48,641 nt of DNA from an uncultured Halorubrum sp. (lineage in GTDB: Archaea; Halobacteriota; Halobacteria; Halobacteriales; Haloferacaceae): positions 1-48,641 of the forward strand of contig NZ_CAKZRO010000005.1 in assembly GCF_937146585.1 (NCBI RefSeq). Reading direction: 5' to 3'. Position numbers and translations under genes: made by a program. This document shows positions 29,942 through 38,876 of the stretch, in pieces. The notes beneath the pieces were generated by a model. The model had not been told where the DNA came from, did not search any database, and saw nothing but the letters and a program-made list of their open reading frames with translations. Position 1 is the first letter of the stretch. The number at the start of each line of letters is the position of its first letter.

Positions 29942-30880
29942 TCAGACGCGGTCGAGCCGCGAGAGGCCGCGCCAGATCGCGTCGACAAGCCGCGGTTCGG
30001 GGTCGTCGTCCGGGTCCGTCCCGTCCCAGCCCCTCGCGACCGCGTCCTCCAGCACCGGGAGCGAGTGGTTCTCGAAGTTATTCATCCCGCGGAACGACTC
30101 CAAGGCGTCGCGGGCGTCGTCGCCGAACTCGGCGGTCGGCTCGCCGTCGTAGAAGCCGAGGTCGGCGAGCGCCGACTCGACGGCACGGGCCGCGTCGCCG
30201 GTCAGCTCCCGGGTCTCGGCGGGCGCTTCGCGCTCTAAGAGCGTCACGTCGTAGATCTTGAACACGCGCTCCAGTTCGTCGATCGGGCGCTCGTGGTCGT
30301 CGACGCGCACGTCGACCCAGCGGTCGTTCCGCCCGTCGTACCCGCCCTCGGGCTTGGCGACGTACAGCGCCGCGGCCTGCTCGCCGCGCTTGTCGCCGCC
30401 GGCCTCGTTGCCCGCGTGGAGCGCGGCGATCAGCCGCTCCGGGAGCCCGCCGTCGGTCTCCTCGAACGCCGCGGCCATCGCGTCGAGGGTGTCGGCGTTC
30501 TCCAAGATGTTCCCCTGGACCGTGTAGTGGTCGCCCTGGCGGTCGCCGGCGTGGTCGTGACACTCCTCGCCGGTGAACGCCGCGGGCGGCTCGTCGGGGT
30601 CGACGGCGACGACGCCCACCTGTCGCGACGGGGCCTCGTCGTCCGCCGCCGTGAGCCGCTCGATCGCGTCGGCGGGCGCGTGGCCCTCGCGCAGCAGGTC
30701 GAGCCCGTCGGGGCCGTACGCGACGTTCGCGAAGCTCTGCGTGGCGACCGCGCCCGCGTCGGCGCTGACGAACGGGACCACGGAGCCGACGCTGACGAAC
30801 TTCGACTGGACCGCCACGCCGACCGCGCCCGTCTCCGGGTCGCGGGCGGCGATCGAGAAGGTCGAGGGTCGAGGTGGCAT
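29942..30880 (-). CDS. DUF1028 protein with C-terminal peptidoglycan-binding-like domain
   Basis: The 312-residue protein begins with a DUF1028 domain (residues 2-225; STFSIAARDPETGAVGVAVQSKFVSVGSVVPFV and GDHYTVQGNILENADTLDAM are typical). DUF1028 has an Ntn-hydrolase-like fold, but no member is biochemically well defined. The C-terminal 80 residues (VESALADLGFYDGEPTAEFGDDARDALESFRGMNNFE, given in part) match the PG_binding_2-type domain usually fused to DUF1028. Haloarchaea have no murein, so that domain must bind something else. No signal peptide is visible, so it is cytoplasmic. The upstream box ATTTAAG lies 28 nt from the ATG. Confidence 0.85.
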   Translation of the reverse strand: MPPRPSTFSIAARDPETGAVGVAVQSKFVSVGSVVPFVSADAGAVATQSFANVAYGPDGLDLLREGHAPADAIERLTAADDEAPSRQVGVVAVDPDEPPAAFTGEECHDHAGDRQGDHYTVQGNILENADTLDAMAAAFEETDGGLPERLIAALHAGNEAGGDKRGEQAAALYVAKPEGGYDGRNDRWVDVRVDDHERPIDELERVFKIYDVTLLEREAPAETRELTGDAARAVESALADLGFYDGEPTAEFGDDARDALESFRGMNNFENHSLPVLEDAVARGWDGTDPDDDPEPRLVDAIWRGLSRLDRV

Positions 30881-30966
30881 GCGAGAGGCACCGTCGGTCG
30901 CCGCGATCTTAAATCCGGCCGTCGCGGTTCTGAACGCTTATCCCCGCCGACCGACTTCGATCGGGT

Positions 30967-31644
30967 ATGAGCGACGACGACGCCGTCGATGTCGAGTCCG
31001 CCGACGACGAGGGCGACGCGGCGAGCGCGAACGGCACGGCGGAGGCGACCGCCGACGGAGCGAGCGGGGAGTCGGCCGCCGGCGACGACGGCGGCGCCCG
31101 CGCCGAGAGCGAGGCGCTGGCCGCGGCCGTCGCCGAGCACGACGAGGCGCTCGCCCGCGAGGTGGCGGCGCTGGAGGCGGACCTCGCCGAGACCCGCGAG
31201 GCGCTCCGCGAGCGCGACGAGGAGGTCGAGGAGCTGACGAGCAAGCTCGCCCGCGTCAAGGCGGACTTCAGCAACTACAAGGAGCGCGCGAAACGGAAGC
31301 AGGAGGACATCCGCGAGCGCGCCTCCGAGGCGCTCGTCGAGCGGCTCACCCCCGTTCGAAACGACCTCCTGCGCGCGCTCGACCAGGACGAGGGGAGCGA
31401 CCTCCGGCCCGGCGTCGAGTCGACGCTGGAGAAGTTCGACGACGTGCTCGCCGAGGAGGGCGTCGCGGCGATCGACCCGGAGCCGGGCGAGGAGGTCGAC
31501 CCCGCACGCCACCAGGTGATGCTCCGCGTCGACAGCGACCGCGCGGAGGGAACGATCCACGAGGTGTACGAGCCCGGCTACGAGATGGGCGACCGCGTGC
31601 TGAGCGAGGCGAAGGTGACCGTCAGCACCGGCGACGGCGAGTGA
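30967..31644 (+). CDS. grpE: Nucleotide exchange factor GrpE
   Basis: This 225-residue cochaperone releases ADP from DnaK (Hsp70). It has an acidic disordered N-terminus (1-60), a long coiled-coil helix (about 60-125) reading into the signature FSNYKERAKRKQEDI, the four-helix-bundle segment ERLTPVRNDLLRALDQ and a C-terminal beta wing (HQVMLRVDSDRAEGTIHEVYEPGYEMGDRVLSEAKVTVS, given in part). All family blocks are intact. Neither dnaK nor dnaJ is in the window: the next gene downstream is surE on the opposite strand. Confidence 0.95.
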   Translation: MSDDDAVDVESADDEGDAASANGTAEATADGASGESAAGDDGGARAESEALAAAVAEHDEALAREVAALEADLAETREALRERDEEVEELTSKLARVKADFSNYKERAKRKQEDIRERASEALVERLTPVRNDLLRALDQDEGSDLRPGVESTLEKFDDVLAEEGVAAIDPEPGEEVDPARHQVMLRVDSDRAEGTIHEVYEPGYEMGDRVLSEAKVTVSTGDGE

Positions 31645-31657
31645 CGCGACCGGCTTT

Positions 31658-32452
31658 TCACGACCGGACCGCCGCCTCGTAGGCGTCGATCAGGTCGTCG
31701 ACCCCGGCGTCCGGCTCCGCCGTGTGCGGCACGGAGAGCGGCGAGACCGACACCTCGCCGTCCACGACGGCGCGCCGGTCGGTCCCCACGGGGTCGGGGA
31801 CGTCGTCCTCGTTCATCCGGCCCCAGATCGGGTCGGAGAACCCGACCCGACCGTCGCCGTTCCGCTCCGCCCGCAGTCCGTACCACGTCGACGGCGTCGT
31901 GACGCGCAGCGGCGCGCGGTCGGCGTCCGCGATCGGCGCGTTGACGTTGAGGTAGTCCGCGCGGTCGAACACGCCCGCCTCGACCGCCTCGTCGACGAGG
32001 AACCGGGTCGCGCGGGCCGCGTGCGCGAAGTCTTGTCCCTCGAACTCGCGTTTCCACCAGTCGTCGCCGCCGGGAACGTACATCGACGTCGCCACCGCGG
32101 GCACGTCGAAGAACGACGCCTCGACCGCCGCGGAGACGGTCCCCGACCGACCGAGCGTGTACGCGCCGAGGTTCGCGCCCTCGTTACAGCCCGCGACGAC
32201 CGCGTCCGCCTCGGGGACGAGCTCGTCGAGCCCCGCGACGACGCAGTCGACCGGCGTGCCGTCGACGACGTACCCCAGCTCGTGGTCGTCGACGGCGACG
32301 TCGTCGGAGAGCAGGCGCCCCACCGACGACTGGTCGTCCGCCGGCGCGACGACGGTCACCGCGTACTCAGTCGCGAGCGCGTCGTAGAGCGCGCGCAGCC
32401 CCGCCGCGTCGACGCCGTCGTCGTTGGTCAAGAGGATCCGGTCGACGCTCAT
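31658..32452 (-). CDS. surE: 5'/3'-nucleotidase SurE
   Basis: The 264-residue phosphatase dephosphorylates nucleoside monophosphates in a metal-dependent manner. The N-terminal LLTNDDG supplies the two metal-binding aspartates, APADDQSSVGRLLS supplies the conserved Ser, VAGCNEGANLG supplies the Asn, and SGTVSAAVEA is the family's second loop. The region after about 140 is family-typical (WYGLRAERNGDGR...). It ends 13 nt from the convergent grpE stop. The ATG at 32452 is supported by a CTTTTGC box ending 23 nt upstream. Confidence 0.94.
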   Translation of the reverse strand: MSVDRILLTNDDGVDAAGLRALYDALATEYAVTVVAPADDQSSVGRLLSDDVAVDDHELGYVVDGTPVDCVVAGLDELVPEADAVVAGCNEGANLGAYTLGRSGTVSAAVEASFFDVPAVATSMYVPGGDDWWKREFEGQDFAHAARATRFLVDEAVEAGVFDRADYLNVNAPIADADRAPLRVTTPSTWYGLRAERNGDGRVGFSDPIWGRMNEDDVPDPVGTDRRAVVDGEVSVSPLSVPHTAEPDAGVDDLIDAYEAAVRS

Positions 32453-32474
32453 ACCCGTATCAGGGGCGAGTCGG

Positions 32475-32481
32475 GCAAAAG
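32475..32481 (-). promoter_or_regulatory. Promoter box of surE
   Basis: CTTTTGC on the minus strand ends 23 nt before the surE ATG, in the same GACTTTTGCCCG context as at bolA. Confidence 0.5.
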
Positions 32482-32548
32482 TCCACCGTCGATCGGCGGG
32501 AGCCGCCGAGTGGACTCGGATCGAACGGAAAAGCACACGTATCGCCGG

Positions 32549-32562
32549 ACCGACCGGTCGGT
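32549..32562. promoter_or_regulatory. 14-bp palindrome abutting DUF5798 start
   Basis: ACCGACCGGTCGGT is a perfect palindrome that ends on the base before the ATG at 32563. It could be a downstream operator at a leaderless start or GC-rich coincidence. Confidence 0.3.
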
Positions 32563-32874
32563 ATGGGATTCGGGGACACCGCCAAGAAGATCCAGACGCT
32601 CGCGGACCGCGCCGAGCGGACCTACAAGAAGATCAGCGAACTGCGCGACGAGGTCGACGAGACGCAGGAGACCGTCGTCGACACCTCCGAGCGCGTGAAG
32701 GCGCTCGAAAACGAGATGGCCGAGCAGCGCGCCGTCCTCGACGCCGTCGCCGAGGAGGTCGGCGTCGACCTCGAACGGGTGAGCACCGAGGCGCACATCA
32801 CCGACGCGGAGGAGGGAGCGGCCGCGAGCGACGGCGGCGACGCGGACGGCGACGCCGGAGAGGACGCCGCGTAG
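32563..32874 (+). CDS. DUF5798-type small coiled-coil protein
   Basis: This 103-residue acidic protein is one continuous predicted coiled coil from about residue 5 to 70 (KIQTLADRAERTYKKISELRDEVDETQETVVDTSERVKALENEM, given in part), followed by an Asp/Gly/Ala-rich disordered tail. The family is restricted to haloarchaea as far as I know and has no assigned function. A role as an oligomeric scaffold or partner protein is a guess. It is divergent from surE and convergent with the acyltransferase. Confidence 0.75.
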   Translation: MGFGDTAKKIQTLADRAERTYKKISELRDEVDETQETVVDTSERVKALENEMAEQRAVLDAVAEEVGVDLERVSTEAHITDAEEGAAASDGGDADGDAGEDAA

Positions 32875-32883
32875 TCGCCGCGG

Positions 32884-33432
32884 TCAGTCGTCGCTCGCCG
32901 CCGCGTCGGTCCGCGAGACGACCTCCGCCGGGACTCCCGCGACGGTCGCGCCCGGCGGCACGTCTTCCGCGACGAGCGAGTTCGCGGCGACGCGCGCGCC
33001 CTCGCCGACCGTGACGCCGGGCAGGACGACCGCCCCCGCGCCGATCATCGCCTGCTCCTCGACGACCACGTCGCCGAGCCGGTACTCCTCATGGAGGAAC
33101 TCGTGGCACAGCAGCGTGGCGTCGTACCCGATTATCGCGTCGTCGTCGACGCGGATCCGCTCGGGCCAGAACACGTCCGGCGTCGACTCCAGCCCCCACG
33201 AGACGCCCTCCCCGACCGTGACGCCGATCCGCCGAAGCAGCCAGTTCTTCAGCCGGAGGCTCGGGCAGATCCGCGCGAGGACGATCGCGACGTAGTTGCG
33301 GACGACCGCGAGCGGCGACTTCGCGTCCGGCCACGACCACAGCGAGTTGCGGGCGCCCGGGGTCGGGAACCGGTCGAGGCGGTCGCTTCGGGACGGCTCC
33401 TCGCGGGTCGCGGCCGCGTCGTCGTCTGTCAC
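32884..33432 (-). CDS. Left-handed beta-helix acyltransferase
   Basis: This 182-residue protein belongs to the hexapeptide-repeat (LbH) acyltransferases. Turns of the helix can be followed in RIRVDDDAIIGYDATLLCHEF, GDVVVEEQAMIGAGAVVLPGVTVGEGARVAANSLV and DVPPGATVAGVPAEVV. The His in CHEF may be the acetyl-CoA-side catalytic base. Members acetylate sugars, serine or other hydroxyls, and the substrate here is unknown. The N-terminal 50 residues are basic/hydrophobic (NYVAIVLARICPSLRLKNWLLRR) and could associate with the membrane. The start is a GTG, supported by CTTTTATT about 24 nt upstream (33456-33462). Confidence 0.82.
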   Translation of the reverse strand: MTDDDAAATREEPSRSDRLDRFPTPGARNSLWSWPDAKSPLAVVRNYVAIVLARICPSLRLKNWLLRRIGVTVGEGVSWGLESTPDVFWPERIRVDDDAIIGYDATLLCHEFLHEEYRLGDVVVEEQAMIGAGAVVLPGVTVGEGARVAANSLVAEDVPPGATVAGVPAEVVSRTDAAASDD

Positions 33433-33499
33433 GTCACGCCGTTCGGACGGGGAGAATAAAAGGGTCGCTCCGGGCCGGCGATCGAGCGACGGGACCGGA

Positions 33500-34783
33500 T
33501 CAGTGCCGCAGTTCGTCCATGTGGTCGATCCGGCGCCGGACGAGGTCGGCCGTGCCGATGTCGTGGCGGATGCGGACGCGGTCGCCCGCGGCGGCCAGCG
33601 CGTCCTCGGCCTGCGCCTCCGCGGCCGCGATCGAGTCGCCGCGGCCGACGACGGCGAACGCCCGCGACGTGGTCGTGTACAGGCGGCCGTCGCGCTCGTC
33701 GACGCTCGCGTAGTAGAGGAGCGCGTCGCCCGCGCTTTCCTCGTCGACCGCGATCTCGGCGCCCGCGTCGGGGTCGGTCGGGTAGCCGTCCGGAACCGCG
33801 TACTTACAGACGGTGGCCTCGCCCGAGAAGGAGAGTTCGGGGAGCGGCTCGCCGTCGCGCGCGGCGGCGAGCACGTCGACGAACGGCGTGTCGAGGACGG
33901 GCAGCGTGTTCATCGCCTCCGGGTCGCCGAAGCGCGCGTTGAACTCGACCACCTTCGGCCCCTCGTCGGTGAGCATGAACTGCCCGTAGAGGACGCCCTT
34001 GTAGTCGGGGAGCGCGTCGACGACGGCCTCCAGCACGTCGACCGCGGCGTCGTAGTCGCCCTCGGTCATGAATGGGAGCGAGAAGCCGGTGTCGGTGTAC
34101 GACCCCATCCCGCCCGTGTTCGGTCCCTCGTCGCCCTCGTAGGCGCGCTTGTGGTCTTGGACCGCGGGGGTCGTCCGGACGTCGCCGTTCGCGACGAAGG
34201 CCTGGATAGTGAACTCCTCGCCGACGAGCCGCTCCTCCAAGACGACGCGGTCGTAGTCGGAGTCCCGGAGGTACGCCTCGGCCTCTTCCGGGGTCACCTG
34301 GTCGCCGATCACCTTCACGCCCTTGCCGCCGGTTAGCCCGGCGGGCTTGACAGCGAGGTCGCCGTCGTAGCCCTCGATGTGCTCGCAGGCCGCGTCCATG
34401 TCGTCGAACACCGCGTAGTCCGGGCAGCCGGGGATCGCGTTCCGCTCCATGAACTCACGCTGGTACGCCTTGTCCGTCTCCAGACGGGCCTCCGCCGCCC
34501 GCGGGCCGAAGGCGTAGACGCCGGCGTCGTCTAATGCGTCCGCGACCCCGGCCTCCAGCGCGGACTCCGGGCCGATGACGGCCAGGTCGGCGCCGACCGC
34601 GGTCGCGTACTCGGCGACGGCCGCGGCGTCGGTCTCGTCGATCGACTCGAACCTGTCCGCGAGCCGGCGGATCCCCGGGTTCCGGACGCTCGCGCAGGCG
34701 TACAGCGCGCAGTCGTCGGCCACCGCCCGGGCGATCGCGTGTTCGCGGCCGCCGCCCCCCACCAACAGCACGGTCTCCGTCAT
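33500..34783 (-). CDS. purD: Phosphoribosylamine-glycine ligase (GAR synthetase)
   Basis: The 427-residue ATP-grasp enzyme carries out the second step of purine synthesis, joining glycine to phosphoribosylamine. The N-terminal VLLVGGGGREHAIA, ATP-grasp elements VKPAGLTGGKGVKVI, the QDHKRAYEGDEGPNTGGMGSY signature and EFNARFGDPEAMN metal-binding block are intact, as is the C-terminal domain. Length is normal. It is a single-gene unit; a GGTTTAC box about 26 nt upstream is a probable promoter element. Confidence 0.96.
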   Translation of the reverse strand: MTETVLLVGGGGREHAIARAVADDCALYACASVRNPGIRRLADRFESIDETDAAAVAEYATAVGADLAVIGPESALEAGVADALDDAGVYAFGPRAAEARLETDKAYQREFMERNAIPGCPDYAVFDDMDAACEHIEGYDGDLAVKPAGLTGGKGVKVIGDQVTPEEAEAYLRDSDYDRVVLEERLVGEEFTIQAFVANGDVRTTPAVQDHKRAYEGDEGPNTGGMGSYTDTGFSLPFMTEGDYDAAVDVLEAVVDALPDYKGVLYGQFMLTDEGPKVVEFNARFGDPEAMNTLPVLDTPFVDVLAAARDGEPLPELSFSGEATVCKYAVPDGYPTDPDAGAEIAVDEESAGDALLYYASVDERDGRLYTTTSRAFAVVGRGDSIAAAEAQAEDALAAAGDRVRIRHDIGTADLVRRRIDHMDELRH

Positions 34784-34895
34784 GCCCGACGGGTGACCGC
34801 ACGGTAGTGTAAACCTTACTCTCTCCGCGGCCCGAGATATGCGCGTTCGTGGATATTCTCGTCGCTGGCGGCGGCGCTCGGCGCGCCCCGGACGC

Positions 34896-34902
34896 CTTTT
34901 GC
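34896..34902 (+). promoter_or_regulatory. Promoter box of DUF255 gene
   Basis: CTTTTGC ends 23 nt before the ATG at 34925, the same spacing as at bolA, surE and other genes here. Confidence 0.5.
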
Positions 34903-34924
34903 CTCGCCGGGCCGAATCAGGCCC

Positions 34925-37129
34925 ATGTCACAGCCGACCGAGCGGAACCGCCTCGACGGGGAGGCGAGTCCCTACCTCCGACAGCACGCCGACAACCCCG
35001 TCAACTGGCAGCCGTGGGGCGACGAGGCGTTCGAGCGCGCTCGCGAGCACGACGTGCCCGTGTTCGTCTCCATCGGCTACTCCTCGTGTCACTGGTGTCA
35101 CGTCATGGCCGAGGAGAGCTTCGAGGACGAGTCGGTCGCGGGCGTGATCAACGACTCGTTCGTCCCGGTGAAGGTCGACCGCGAGGAGCGTCCGGACGTC
35201 GACAGCACGTTCATGACCGTCTGCCAGCTCGTCACGGGGGGCGGCGGCTGGCCGCTCTCGGCGTGGTGTACGCCCGAGGGGGAGCCGTTCTACGTCGGGA
35301 CCTACTTCCCGCCCGAGCCGCGGCGGAATCAGCCCGGGTTCCGCGGCCTCTGTGAACGGATCGCCGACTCCTGGAGCGACCCCGAGCAGCGCGAGGAGAT
35401 GAAGCGGCGCGCCGACCAGTGGACCCAGAGCGCGCGCGACGAGCTGGAGTCGGTGCCGACGCCCGCCGAGGGCGACGCGTCGCCGCCCGGGTCGGACCTG
35501 CTCGACACGGCCGCCGCCGCGGCGCTGCGCGGCTACGACGAGGAGTACGGCGGCTTCGGGAGCGGCGGCGCGAAGTTCCCGATGCCGGGCCGGATCGACC
35601 TCCTGATGCGCGCGTACGCCGCCCGCGGCCGCGACGCGCTCCTGTCGGCCGCGACGGGGACCCTCGACGGGATGGCCGACGGCGGGATGTACGACCAGGT
35701 CGGCGGCGGGTTCCACCGCTACGCGGTCGACCGGCAGTGGACCGTTCCGCACTTCGAGAAGATGCTGTACGACAACGCCGAACTGCCGATGGCCTACCTC
35801 GACGGCTACCGGCTCACCGGCGAGCCGCGGTACGCCCGCGTCGCGAGCGAGTCGCTGGCGTTCCTCGACCGCGAGCTCCGCCACGACGGCGGCGGGTTCT
35901 TCAGCACGCTCGACGCGCGGAGCCGCCAACCCGCGAGCCGCCGAGACGACTCGGAGCCGGACGAGGGAGAGGACGGCGAAAACGTCGAGGGGGCGTTCTA
36001 CGTCTGGACGCCCGAGGAGGTCGACGCGGTCCTCGACGAGCCGGCGGCGTCGCTGGCGAAGGAGCGGTACGGGATCCGACCCGGCGGCAACTTCGAGCGC
36101 GGCACGACCGTCCCGACGGTGGCCGCGTCGGTCGAGGAGCTGGCAGCGGACCGCGACCTGTCGCGCGATGAGGTCCGCGAGACGCTCGTCGAGGCGCGCA
36201 CGGCGCTGTTCGACGCCCGGGAGTCGCGGCCGCGCCCCGCCCGCGACGAGAAGGTGCTGGCGTCGTGGAACGGGCGAGCGATCTCCGCGTTCGCGAGGGC
36301 GGGGGACGTCTTGGGGGAACCGTACGCCGAGATCGCCCGCGAGGCGCTCGACTTCTGTCGCGAGCGGCTCTACGACGCCGACGCCGACGCGGGCGAACTC
36401 GCGCGCCGCTGGCTCGACGGCGACGTGCGGGGGCCGGGCTACCTCGACGACTACGCGTTCCTCGCGCGCGGCGCGCTCGACACCTACGCCGCGACCGGCG
36501 ACCCGGAGCCGCTCGGGTTCGCCCTGGACCTGGCCGACGCGCTCGTCGCCGAGTTCTACGACGACGACGACGGCACGATCTACTTCACGCGGGACCTCGA
36601 CGGCGAGAGCGCGGGAACGGACGATTCCGGCCCGCTCATCGCCCGCCCGCAGGAGTTCACCGACCGCTCGACGCCGTCGAGCCTCGGGGTCGCGGCCGAG
36701 ACGCTGGCGCTCCTCGACGGCTTCCGGACCGACGGGGAGTTCCGGGAGATCGCCGAGCGCGTCGTGACGACCCACGGCGACCGGATCCGCGGGAGCCCCC
36801 TCGAACACGCCTCGCTCGTGCGGGCCGCGGACCTCGTCGAGACCGGCGGGATCGAGGTGACGGTCGCCGCCGACGAGGTCCCGCGCGAGTGGCGCGAGAC
36901 GCTCGGGCAGCGGTACCTGCCGGGGGCCCTCGTGGCGCCTCGGCCGGCCGGAGAAGACGGGCTCGACGAGTGGCTCGACCGCCTCGGCATGGCCGAGACT
37001 CCACCGATCTGGGCGGACCGCGACGCGACCGACGGCGAGCCGACCGCCTACGTCTGCGAGGGGTTCACCTGCTCGCCGCCGCGGACGGACCTCGACGCCG
37101 CGCTCGGGTGGCTCGGCGACGGCGAGTGA
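34925..37129 (+). CDS. DUF255/YyaL-type thioredoxin-domain protein
   Basis: The 734-residue protein is a member of the DUF255 family (YyaL; SPATA20 in animals). The N-terminal thioredoxin-like domain (about 1-165) starts with the diagnostic NRLDGEASPYLRQHADNPVNW and carries Cys55 and Cys58 in SSCHWCHVM. The rest is an (alpha/alpha)6-type region with motifs GGGFHRYAVDRQWTVPHFEKMLYDNA and DEKVLASWNGRAISAFARAG. Its biochemical role is not established; a disulfide- or sugar-related function has been proposed for the family. A short acidic insertion (SEPDEGEDGEN, about 341-351) is a halophilic feature. The flavoprotein gene follows 57 nt downstream on the same strand. Confidence 0.92.
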   Translation: MSQPTERNRLDGEASPYLRQHADNPVNWQPWGDEAFERAREHDVPVFVSIGYSSCHWCHVMAEESFEDESVAGVINDSFVPVKVDREERPDVDSTFMTVCQLVTGGGGWPLSAWCTPEGEPFYVGTYFPPEPRRNQPGFRGLCERIADSWSDPEQREEMKRRADQWTQSARDELESVPTPAEGDASPPGSDLLDTAAAAALRGYDEEYGGFGSGGAKFPMPGRIDLLMRAYAARGRDALLSAATGTLDGMADGGMYDQVGGGFHRYAVDRQWTVPHFEKMLYDNAELPMAYLDGYRLTGEPRYARVASESLAFLDRELRHDGGGFFSTLDARSRQPASRRDDSEPDEGEDGENVEGAFYVWTPEEVDAVLDEPAASLAKERYGIRPGGNFERGTTVPTVAASVEELAADRDLSRDEVRETLVEARTALFDARESRPRPARDEKVLASWNGRAISAFARAGDVLGEPYAEIAREALDFCRERLYDADADAGELARRWLDGDVRGPGYLDDYAFLARGALDTYAATGDPEPLGFALDLADALVAEFYDDDDGTIYFTRDLDGESAGTDDSGPLIARPQEFTDRSTPSSLGVAAETLALLDGFRTDGEFREIAERVVTTHGDRIRGSPLEHASLVRAADLVETGGIEVTVAADEVPREWRETLGQRYLPGALVAPRPAGEDGLDEWLDRLGMAETPPIWADRDATDGEPTAYVCEGFTCSPPRTDLDAALGWLGDGE

Positions 37130-37186
37130 CCGCGGCTCCGTCGGGAGCCGGAACCGTTTAGCCGTCCGGGGCCGGTACTTTCGCCA

Positions 37187-38287
37187 GTGTACGACTTCGT
37201 CGTCGTCGGAGCGGGGCCGGCCGGATCGCGGTTCGCCCGCCGGGCCGCCGGGGCGGGACGCGAGGTCCTCCTCCTGGAGTCGGGGACCGTCGGCGAGCCG
37301 CTGGCCTGCTCCGGCCACGTCTCCACGGACCTCTGGGAGTACGTCGACGACGGGGCTGCGGAGCGGCTCCGGCAGAACCGGGTGTTCGGCGCGCGCTTCC
37401 ACGTCGGTGGCCCGGAGTCGACCGCCTACCCCTTCTACAAGCGGGAGCCCGTCTCGAACGTGATCGACCGCGTCGGCCTCGACCGGACGCTGGCCGACCT
37501 CGCCGAGGCGGCGGGCGCGGACCTCCGCGAGGACCACACGGTCGTCTCGGTCGACGAGCGCGACGACCGCGTCGTCGTCGAGGCCAGCCTGGGCGACGGC
37601 GGCACGGAACGGTTCGAGTCGCGGATGGTCGCCGGCTGCGACGGGCCGACCTCGCGGGTGCGCCGCGCGCTCGACCTCCCGGAGCCGGACGAACTGCTCC
37701 ACGGTGTCCTCGGCTTCGACGACGAGGCGGACGGAGGCGACTACGTCGACGTCCACCTCACCGCCCCGACGTTCTTCGCGTGGCGGATCCCCCGCGGCGA
37801 GGCGGGCGTCGAGTACGGGCTCGCCGCGCCGCCGAGCGCGGACGTCTCCGCGCGGTTCGACCGCCTCACCGACGCGTACGGCGCGACGACCGACCGCCGC
37901 TGCTCGGGCGCGATCCCCGTCGGCCCGCCGGCGCGGACGACGAGCGACCGCGGGTTCCTGATCGGCGACGCCGCCGCGCAGACGAAGCCGTTCACCGGGG
38001 GCGGAATCTTATACGGGATGCGCGCGGCCGACGTCGCCGCGGCGGCGATCGACCCGCGCGACCCGGCGACGCTCGCCGACTACGAGTCGGGGTGGCGCGA
38101 GGAGCTCGCCACAGAGATCCGGCTCGGGAGGGCGATCCGCCGGTGTTACTCGCTGCCGGAGCCGGTCCAGCGGATCGGCCTCCGAGCGCTCTCGGGAGAG
38201 ATCGGCGTCCACATGGACGAGCCGTCCTCGTTCTTCTCCCCGTCGAACCTGCGGGCGCTGTTCTCGCGGGGCAGTCCGCCGGAGTGA
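37187..38287 (+). CDS. Geranylgeranyl-reductase-family FAD oxidoreductase
   Basis: This 366-residue flavoprotein has the N-terminal FAD-binding VVVGAGPAGSRFARRAA, LLLESGTVGEPLACSGHVS with a conserved Cys, a second FAD motif GFLIGDAAAQTKPFTGGGI, and a C-terminal region typical of archaeal digeranylgeranylglycerophospholipid reductases. It probably hydrogenates isoprenoid double bonds of lipids or quinones; the exact substrate cannot be read from sequence. The start is a GTG directly before conserved YDFVVVG. It lies 57 nt after the DUF255 gene and may be cotranscribed with it. Confidence 0.88.
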   Translation: MYDFVVVGAGPAGSRFARRAAGAGREVLLLESGTVGEPLACSGHVSTDLWEYVDDGAAERLRQNRVFGARFHVGGPESTAYPFYKREPVSNVIDRVGLDRTLADLAEAAGADLREDHTVVSVDERDDRVVVEASLGDGGTERFESRMVAGCDGPTSRVRRALDLPEPDELLHGVLGFDDEADGGDYVDVHLTAPTFFAWRIPRGEAGVEYGLAAPPSADVSARFDRLTDAYGATTDRRCSGAIPVGPPARTTSDRGFLIGDAAAQTKPFTGGGILYGMRAADVAAAAIDPRDPATLADYESGWREELATEIRLGRAIRRCYSLPEPVQRIGLRALSGEIGVHMDEPSSFFSPSNLRALFSRGSPPE

Positions 38288-38331
38288 GGCGAGGCGGTGA
38301 GTGGGCGGTACCGGAACCGTCAGCGGAAGGG

Positions 38332-38817
38332 CTACTCTTCGACGACGTTCGCGAACGAGACGTTCTCGCGGACGCTCGTGATCTCGACGGTCGGCTCCTC
38401 GCCGGGCTCGGCGTCGGGGACGATGACGACGTAGCCGCGCTCGATCTTGGCGATCCCGTCGCCCTTGTCGCCCAGCGTCTCGATGGTCACGTCGCGGACC
38501 TCGCCCTCGGAGACGGGCGGGTCGGGCTGGACGGCGCCGGCGGCCCCGCGCGAGGTGGGGCGCTGCCCGTCGTCGGAGGGCGATCCGCCCCCGGTGCCCC
38601 CGGTGTCGTGTCCGGACGAGGCGCCGCCGTCGGATCCCGCGCCCGAGGCGTCGTCAGCCACTTCGGCTCGGTCGAGGACGGCGATCCGATACGTCTCCCC
38701 GACGCTGACGCTGCCGTGTTCGATCTCCGATGCCGGAACGGTGACCACGTAGTCGTCGCCGCGAGACTCCACCCGGCCGGTGTACAGACACGCGAGAGAA
38801 TCAGTGATTTCGACCAT
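38332..38817 (-). CDS. TRAM-domain protein with second small domain
   Basis: The 161-residue protein consists of an N-terminal beta-rich segment (1-50: ACLYTGRVESRGDDYVVTVPASEIEHGSV, given in part), a long Gly/Ser/Asp-rich disordered linker (52-100) and a C-terminal TRAM domain (101-161: EVRDVTIETLGDKGDGIAKIERGYVVIVP). TRAM is an RNA-binding OB-like fold found in archaeal RNA chaperones. No enzymatic domain is fused. It is divergent from gnaD with a 96-nt shared intergenic region containing a perfect palindrome. Confidence 0.85.
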   Translation of the reverse strand: MVEITDSLACLYTGRVESRGDDYVVTVPASEIEHGSVSVGETYRIAVLDRAEVADDASGAGSDGGASSGHDTGGTGGGSPSDDGQRPTSRGAAGAVQPDPPVSEGEVRDVTIETLGDKGDGIAKIERGYVVIVPDAEPGEEPTVEITSVRENVSFANVVEE

Positions 38818-38876
38818 GCCCTCTCGTTGCGCGCACGGGGATGAAAAGCCACCTGTTCAGGCGTTCCACGCCCGAT

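Noticed and set aside
34928..37756. A 942-codon minus-strand open frame opposite the DUF255 gene
   Set aside because: Composition is Arg/Val/Ala-rich without motifs and the opposite frame is an intact DUF255 protein.
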